DNA from: Desulfobacterales bacterium
GTDB lineage: Bacteria; Desulfobacterota; Desulfobacteria; Desulfobacterales; Desulfosalsimonadaceae
Assembly: GCA_018399455.1 (NCBI GenBank)
Contig: JAGYOT010000030.1
Location: 1-10,100, forward strand
DNA length: 10,100 bases
Direction: 5' to 3'
Positions 5,798 to 10,100 of the stretch are shown one piece after another. The position numbers and the translations under genes were made by a program. Below the pieces are notes generated by a model. It saw only the letters and a list, made by a program, of their open reading frames with translations. It searched no databases and was not told where the DNA came from. Numbering within the stretch: the first letter of the stretch is position 1; every line of letters begins with the position of its first letter.

Positions 5798-7465
5798 ATG
5801 GAACAATGGCGTCTGTTTTTAGCAATTATACTCTCAATTTTTGTTTTTTTTCTATGGGAGGTTCTTTTTGTCGAGCCACCCCAGCCACCGCCCGGCCAGG
5901 TTTCGCCGAATGCTGAGAAATCCGGAGAGCGCGAAGGTTCTGCCAAGAACCCGGAACCGCCGAACGATACGCCGATCCCCTTGCCTGAAGACCAAAGTCG
6001 AGCCTCTATTCCGGAGCCGTCCTTTGATTCTTTAACGATTCAATCTTCGCTTTATACGGCCCGGATTTCTATGCGGGGGGCCTCATTAACGAGTTTTGTA
6101 TTGAGCAACTATCGCGAGGACACAGGAGAAGACGCCCCTCAAAAGGAGTTGATTCCCGAGGACAACGTTTATGGCACCGCCCTTGTTCACATGGCCAAAG
6201 AGTCTCCTGACCAGTGGTTTGATGCGCGTTATGCTACGGATTTTGATAAAGACATTCTCCAAGTCAAAACGGAGAGGAAGACGATTTCTTTTTTCTGGGA
6301 GGCGCCCCGGGGCGCTGTCATTGAAAAACGCTATACTTTTGTACCTGATAGCTATCGCGTCAAGCTCGATGTTGTTATCCAAAACCCTACCGACAAGCAT
6401 TTGGTGTCCGATTTGGTCACGACGCTTCAGAACCCTGTACCAGCGGATCGTTCCCGTTTTGCTTTTGAGGGTCCTTTTGCTTTTGTTGACGGAGACCTCA
6501 AAGAGATTGATGTCGATGACATCGGAGAGGAGTCTTCTTTCTCCGGAACAATTGAATGGACTGGGCTTTGCGATCGGTATTTTATGACAACTCTTGTCCC
6601 GGAGGTAAGTGAAGGTGCCCGGTTTGCGCTCAGTCATGATCCGGCAGACAGAATGGTTGCTGTAAACTATATGGAGCCGGTTCGCGAGATTCCGCCCGGC
6701 ACTCAGGATGTATATCATTATGCGCTGTATATGGGCCCCAAACAACTGTCCGTGCTTCGCCAATATGACGACCAGCTTTCCCAGGCGGTTAACTTTGGTT
6801 TTTTTGACATTATTGCCAAACCCTGCTTGTGGCTCATGAACGCCATCCATGACCATTTTGTTCCTAATTACGGTGTCGCTATTATTCTGCTGACCATTTT
6901 GTTTAAGATCGTTTTTTGGCCACTCGGTACCAAGAGTTATCGATCCATGGCGGAGATGAAGAAGTTGCAGCCTTTGATGGCTGAAATTCGAAAGAAGTAC
7001 AAGGATGATAAGAAGAAGATGAACGAAGAGGTTATGCGTCTGTACAAGACTTATAAGGTCAATCCCATGAGTGGCTGCCTCCCAATGGTCGTTCAGATTC
7101 CTGTTTTTATCGCCTTTTATCGGATGCTTTACGAGGCCATTGAGCTCCGGCATGCTCCTTTTATGTTATGGATCAACGACCTATCCGCGCCGGACCGGCT
7201 TTTTCACTTTGATGTCAGTATTCCTTTGATGATCCCCCCTTACGGCATTCCTGTTCTTACTATTATTATGGGGGCAACCATGTTCCTCCAGCAAAAATTG
7301 TCTCCTCCGCCGGGTGATCCGTCCCAGGCCAAATTTATGATGATGATGCCGCTGATTTTTACTGTAATTTTTATCAACTTTCCTTCTGGCCTGGTTTTGT
7401 ACTGGCTGGTCAATAATCTCATTTCTATTGGCCAGCAATACTATATCACAAAAAAAACTGTGTAA
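5798..7465 (+). CDS. yidC: Membrane protein insertase YidC (Oxa1 family)
   Basis: Inner-membrane insertase that folds and inserts membrane proteins, alone or with SecYEG. The 555-residue product (548 in E. coli) has the Gram-negative layout. A first membrane helix spans about residues 5-25 (LFLAIILSIFVFFLW), followed by a Pro/Glu-rich linker at about 27-70. The large periplasmic P1 domain spans about 75-345, and the conserved insertase core runs from about 355 to the end. Core landmarks are MAEMKKLQPLMAEIRKKY (cytoplasmic coiled-coil loop), VNPMSGCLPMVVQIPVF, ELRHAPFMLWINDLSAPD and FPSGLVLYWLVNNLISIGQQ. The position of the functional E. coli Arg366 is Lys here (K370 in ILFKIVFWP), which keeps the positive charge. 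A good ribosome binding site AGGAG (5787-5791) lies 6 bases before the ATG. jag follows after 13 bp, so the two are surely co-transcribed. Confidence 0.97.
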   Translation: MEQWRLFLAIILSIFVFFLWEVLFVEPPQPPPGQVSPNAEKSGEREGSAKNPEPPNDTPIPLPEDQSRASIPEPSFDSLTIQSSLYTARISMRGASLTSFVLSNYREDTGEDAPQKELIPEDNVYGTALVHMAKESPDQWFDARYATDFDKDILQVKTERKTISFFWEAPRGAVIEKRYTFVPDSYRVKLDVVIQNPTDKHLVSDLVTTLQNPVPADRSRFAFEGPFAFVDGDLKEIDVDDIGEESSFSGTIEWTGLCDRYFMTTLVPEVSEGARFALSHDPADRMVAVNYMEPVREIPPGTQDVYHYALYMGPKQLSVLRQYDDQLSQAVNFGFFDIIAKPCLWLMNAIHDHFVPNYGVAIILLTILFKIVFWPLGTKSYRSMAEMKKLQPLMAEIRKKYKDDKKKMNEEVMRLYKTYKVNPMSGCLPMVVQIPVFIAFYRMLYEAIELRHAPFMLWINDLSAPDRLFHFDVSIPLMIPPYGIPVLTIIMGATMFLQQKLSPPPGDPSQAKFMMMMPLIFTVIFINFPSGLVLYWLVNNLISIGQQYYITKKTV

Positions 7466-7478
7466 ACGGAGGCGTTTC

Positions 7479-8360
7479 ATGAAGGATTTTTTGGATTTTG
7501 AGGGCAAAAGTGTTGAGCAGGCCGTAGAAAGGGCCTGTCAGGAACTCAATGTCCCAAAGGATCAGCTTGCCTACGATATTATTTCTTATGGATCTACCGG
7601 TATTTTTGGTCTGGTTCGGACTAAGAAGGCCCTTATCCGGGTATCCGCCCCGACTGCTAAAACGGATGCCCTGAAGGAAGGGGCTGAGGAAACGTCTTCC
7701 GATGCTGTAGCCGGAAATGACCATAACGAGCACGAGCTTCTTGAGACCGATAACCGAACTGCCATCAACGCTTTGCTTGATGAAGCTTTTGGTGAAGCCG
7801 AAGCCTCCGAAGCCGCTCCGGCCTCTGATGTTCTACCGGAGGACGAGCCTGTTTCCCAGGCAACTGACGAAGCCATATCCGTTGCCAGGGCTCTATTGAC
7901 TCAGATCATATCTCTATTGTCTCCTGATGCCGGGATTTCCGTTCAGCGCGAACATGATTACTGTCATATTCATATCAGCGGAGGAGAGACAGCTGTTTTA
8001 ATCGGCCGAAAGGGCCAAACGCTTGAGGCTATGCAATATCTCGTTGATAAGGCCATCAACAAACAATGTGGTAAAGGCTACCGGATCGTTGTTGACGTGG
8101 AAGGCTATCTGGAGACCCGGAAAAATGAGCTAACCGATGCCGCCCTTCGTTTGGCAGAGAAGGCAAGTCGGACGGGAAAGCCGACGACGATGAACCGTAT
8201 GAATGCTCATGATCGCCGTATTGTTCATTTGGCCCTAAAGAGCAATAAGGCGGTTCGAACCCAGAGTGTTGGGGATGGGTATTACAGAAAGCTGATGATT
8301 CTGCCGAAGCGCAGGAAACGTGCCCCTAAGCCTGGAAGCCGTTCTCGTCAGAGTCCTTAA
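7479..8360 (+). CDS. jag: Jag/KhpB family RNA-binding protein (Jag_N, KH and R3H domains)
   Basis: The product is 293 residues. The Jag_N domain covers residues 1-52 (MKDFLDFEGKSVEQAVERACQELNV, then GSTGIFGLVRTKKALI). An acidic, Ala/Glu-rich linker runs from about 53 to 135. A KH domain spans about 140-220 with its RNA-contact GxxG at 176-179 (IGRKGQTLEAMQYLV). The R3H domain occupies the rest, with R246-x3-H250 (RRIVHLAL), and the tail is basic. Family members bind RNA; in Firmicutes KhpB partners KhpA in cell division and envelope control and SpoIIIJ in sporulation. In Gram-negatives the role is poorly known, and its place after yidC is conserved. The frame is open 17 codons further left inside yidC, but ATG 7479 has a strong GGAGG (7468-7472) 6 bases upstream and starts the conserved domain, so it is chosen. 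Confidence 0.95.
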   Translation: MKDFLDFEGKSVEQAVERACQELNVPKDQLAYDIISYGSTGIFGLVRTKKALIRVSAPTAKTDALKEGAEETSSDAVAGNDHNEHELLETDNRTAINALLDEAFGEAEASEAAPASDVLPEDEPVSQATDEAISVARALLTQIISLLSPDAGISVQREHDYCHIHISGGETAVLIGRKGQTLEAMQYLVDKAINKQCGKGYRIVVDVEGYLETRKNELTDAALRLAEKASRTGKPTTMNRMNAHDRRIVHLALKSNKAVRTQSVGDGYYRKLMILPKRRKRAPKPGSRSRQSP

Positions 8361-8398
8361 TCCTTTATCAATTTATCGCGATACTCGATTTATCTGTT

Positions 8399-9790
8399 AT
8401 GGAGCCTTCAACCATCGCGGCCATTGCCACCCCCGTTGGTCGCGGGGGAATCGGTATTGTCAAGATCTCGGGTCCGGAGGCTGTTGCTTCCGCCGCCGCC
8501 TTATTCCGACCTTCTAAGTCTGGCAGTCCTTTTCCGGATGCCTCCTGGGTACCCCGGTCCCGTTATTTTTACTATGGACATGTTATGGACCCTGCCGAGG
8601 CAAGATTAATCGACGAGGCTATGCTGGTGGTGATGCGTGCGCCCTGCTCCTATACAGGGGAAGATGTTGTTGAAATCCAGGCTCATGGGGGGCCGTTGGT
8701 TTTGGAAACCATTCTTGAGCTTCTTCACGATCGGGGGGTTGAGCTTGCCAAACCGGGAGAATTTACTCAGCGTGCTTTTTTGCGGGGACGTATTGATTTG
8801 AGTCAGGCCGAGGCGGTCATGGATCTTATTCAAGCCAAGACTTCAGAGGCTGTGGATCTTGCCCTGAAGCAGCTGACCGGCGCCCTTGGATCACAGATTC
8901 ATGCCATCAAATCTTCGCTCCGTGGTTTGACTGCAACTCTTGAAGCGACCATCGATTTCCCGGATGAGGCCGGCGAGGGAGGCTGCTTGACGGAAATGGC
9001 GGATCATATATCCGCCACCGTGCTTTATCCGATTGAACGCCTTCTTCATGCGCATGCAACCCGACGCTTTGTCCGCGATGGATTTCGGATTGTTATCGCC
9101 GGTCGTCCCAATGCCGGAAAATCCAGCATTATGAACTGTTTGCTGGGTCGTGATCGTGCCATCGTTACGGATCTCCCAGGGACTACCCGTGATATAATTG
9201 AGGATAGCTTTGTTGCTCAGGGGATTCCGGTCATTGTCGCCGATACCGCCGGCATTCATGATAGGCCGGGACCGGTTGAGAAAATCGGTATTGATATGGC
9301 CCTCAAAGAGATCGAGGCTGCTGATCTTGTGCTGCTGGTCATTGATGCGTCACAACGCGTTGAGGAAGGACATTTTTTCTTTCTTGAGCAGCTAAAATCA
9401 GCGCCTGTACTGCTTGTTTTGAATAAAACCGATATTTGCGACTCGTTTGAGATTCCGGGGGCTTTGGCTTCCATTCCGGTTGCCAGGACTTCGGCTAAGT
9501 TCCACCAGGGCATTGAGTCTCTGAAAAATCATATCGCCAGGTTTGCCCAAAATGCCATGAAGGGTGGCCGGGGTCAGGACATGGTGCCCAACATTCGTCA
9601 AAAGCTGGCTCTTGAAAGGGCTTGGCGGTCGGCTTCGGATGCGTGTCAGGGCCTCCGCGAAGGTCAGCCTGAGGAGGGGGTTCTGGTTGATATTTACAGT
9701 GCGATGGAAGCCCTTGCCGAGATTACCGGCGAAACTGCGCGTCCAGACATACTCGATCAGATTTTTGCCCGTTTCTGTATTGGCAAATGA
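8399..9790 (+). CDS. mnmE: tRNA uridine-5-carboxymethylaminomethyl(34) synthesis GTPase MnmE
   Basis: With MnmG it makes the 5-(carboxy)methylaminomethyl modification of wobble uridine 34 in certain tRNAs; it is cytoplasmic and potassium-dependent. The 463 residues (454 in E. coli) contain the formyl-tetrahydrofolate-binding N-domain starting TIAAIATPVGRGGIGIVKISG and a helical domain. Inserted in the latter is a G domain: G1 GRPNAGKS 235-242 (N238 at the potassium-ligand position), G2 GTTRD, G3 DTAG 282-285, G4 NKTD 342-345 and G5 near TSAK. The C-terminus FCIGK carries the catalytic C460. All key residues are present, so it should be active. It starts 38 bp after jag with no visible Shine-Dalgarno sequence; the ATG is nevertheless right, since it begins exactly at the conserved N-terminus. 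mnmG, often adjacent, is not next to it here. Confidence 0.98.
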   Translation: MEPSTIAAIATPVGRGGIGIVKISGPEAVASAAALFRPSKSGSPFPDASWVPRSRYFYYGHVMDPAEARLIDEAMLVVMRAPCSYTGEDVVEIQAHGGPLVLETILELLHDRGVELAKPGEFTQRAFLRGRIDLSQAEAVMDLIQAKTSEAVDLALKQLTGALGSQIHAIKSSLRGLTATLEATIDFPDEAGEGGCLTEMADHISATVLYPIERLLHAHATRRFVRDGFRIVIAGRPNAGKSSIMNCLLGRDRAIVTDLPGTTRDIIEDSFVAQGIPVIVADTAGIHDRPGPVEKIGIDMALKEIEAADLVLLVIDASQRVEEGHFFFLEQLKSAPVLLVLNKTDICDSFEIPGALASIPVARTSAKFHQGIESLKNHIARFAQNAMKGGRGQDMVPNIRQKLALERAWRSASDACQGLREGQPEEGVLVDIYSAMEALAEITGETARPDILDQIFARFCIGK

Positions 9791-9810
9791 ATAATAAACT
9801 GATAGAGCAA

Positions 9811-9826
9811 TGTTTCACGTGGAACA
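9811..9826. promoter_or_regulatory. parS: Probable parS centromere site (ParB/Spo0J binding)
   Basis: TGTTTCACGTGGAACA is a near-perfect 16-bp palindrome. Read on the - strand it is TGTTCCACGTGAAACA, which fits the Bacillus subtilis parS consensus TGTTNCACGTGAAACA at every position as I recall it. On the + strand it differs from TGTTTCACGTGAAACA at one base. ParB binds such sites and, with ParA, segregates the replication origin region; sites cluster near oriC. The location just after mnmE, in the gap before the next gene, is where parS and the parAB genes are often found. A chance match of this quality is unlikely in a 10-kb window. Confidence 0.85.
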
Positions 9827-9882
9827 ATAACGATGCGGCAAAAATCAATCTTGCCGCTTTAATGGGATTTTGGAGGGAACGG

Positions 9883-10100
9883 ATGGAGGGGATCGATTTC
9901 AGCCCTTTTTTTAAGCGATACGAAGCGATTGTGGCCAAGGCGGACAAAGCCTTTGCTAAAGTGGAAGAAGCTTATCCGGAGTGTGTAAAGTGCGGACCTG
10001 GTTGTGCAGACTGTTGCTATGCCCTGTTTGATCTGACCTTGATTGAGGCGCTTTATATCAATTTTCATTTTAACAGGAATTATTCGGGTGCTGAGCATGA
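9883..10100 (+). CDS. YkgJ family cysteine-cluster protein, 5' part
   Basis: The first 72 codons of a gene that runs off the window. The translation starts MEGIDFSPFFKRYEAIVAKADKAF and contains the cysteine group C38-x2-C41-x3-C45-x2-C48-C49 (CVKCGPGCADCC), then YALFDLTLIEALYIN. This matches the N-terminal half of the YkgJ family (PF03692), small proteins with a CxxC-rich cluster proposed to bind zinc or an iron-sulfur centre; their function is not established. ATG 9883 has a strong GGAGG (9872-9876) 6 bases upstream and is preferred. The same frame is open back to ATG 9862 and to ATG 9787, which overlaps the mnmE stop as ATGA. Starting there would add 32 residues and place the parS site inside the coding region. 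The family call is good; the start is less sure. Confidence 0.82.
   Translation, partial: MEGIDFSPFFKRYEAIVAKADKAFAKVEEAYPECVKCGPGCADCCYALFDLTLIEALYINFHFNRNYSGAEH

Noticed and set aside
6086..7153. Very long - strand open frame (355 codons) opposite yidC
   Set aside because: Length alone is striking, but it is antisense to conserved yidC codons and the translation has no family motif, plausible membrane segment or convincing start. It is most likely a by-product of yidC codon use.
8374..8383. 10-bp palindrome TATCGCGATA between jag and mnmE
   Set aside because: Short palindromes of this size occur by chance, and no second site or known operator matches it.

Overview
The window is a run of genes all on the + strand. 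It holds a housekeeping cluster of the kind found near a bacterial replication origin. No mobile element, CRISPR array, rRNA, tRNA or defence system is visible. Gene content and order are those of a Gram-negative bacterium: YidC has a large periplasmic domain. A crotonase-family gene, a fused B12-binding radical SAM/DUF2344 gene paired with RNase G, and a YkgJ-type gene beside mnmE together suggest an anaerobic deltaproteobacterium (Desulfobacterota, perhaps Desulfobacterales). That assignment is inference from gene families and roughly even base composition, not from a marker gene.

Layout. Positions 2-397 are the 3' end of an enoyl-CoA hydratase/isomerase family gene cut by the window edge. 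It is followed after 3 bp by an 844-residue radical SAM fusion protein (401-2935) and, after a 74-bp gap holding a hairpin, by RNase E/G (start 3010 or 3031, to 4584). A 121-bp AT-rich gap with a likely -35 box leads to rpmH (4706-4840; 44 codons, easily missed). An extended -10 promoter then precedes rnpA (about 4914-5270), followed by yidD (5288-5482). A 315-bp gap without a convincing gene ends in a perfect 17-bp inverted repeat just before yidC (5798-7465). Then come jag/khpB (7479-8360), mnmE (8399-9790), a near-consensus parS site (9811-9826) and the 5' end of a YkgJ-family cysteine-cluster gene (9883 to the window end).

How the genes work together. rpmH, rnpA, yidD, yidC, jag and mnmE form the classic conserved origin-proximal cluster: a ribosomal protein, the protein subunit of RNase P, a membrane-insertion helper, the membrane protein insertase, an RNA-binding protein and a tRNA wobble-uridine modification GTPase. 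The upstream pair concerns RNA decay/processing (RNase G) and an uncharacterised radical SAM enzyme that often sits beside it. The parS site next to mnmE fits an origin-proximal position and implies a chromosomal ParA/ParB system elsewhere in the genome.

I did not find a convincing new system. The items most worth a second look are the parS site, which overlaps an alternative reading frame of the last gene; the long palindrome and gene-poor gap between yidD and yidC; the non-ATG starts of rnpA and yidD; and the YkgJ gene where mnmG often lies.
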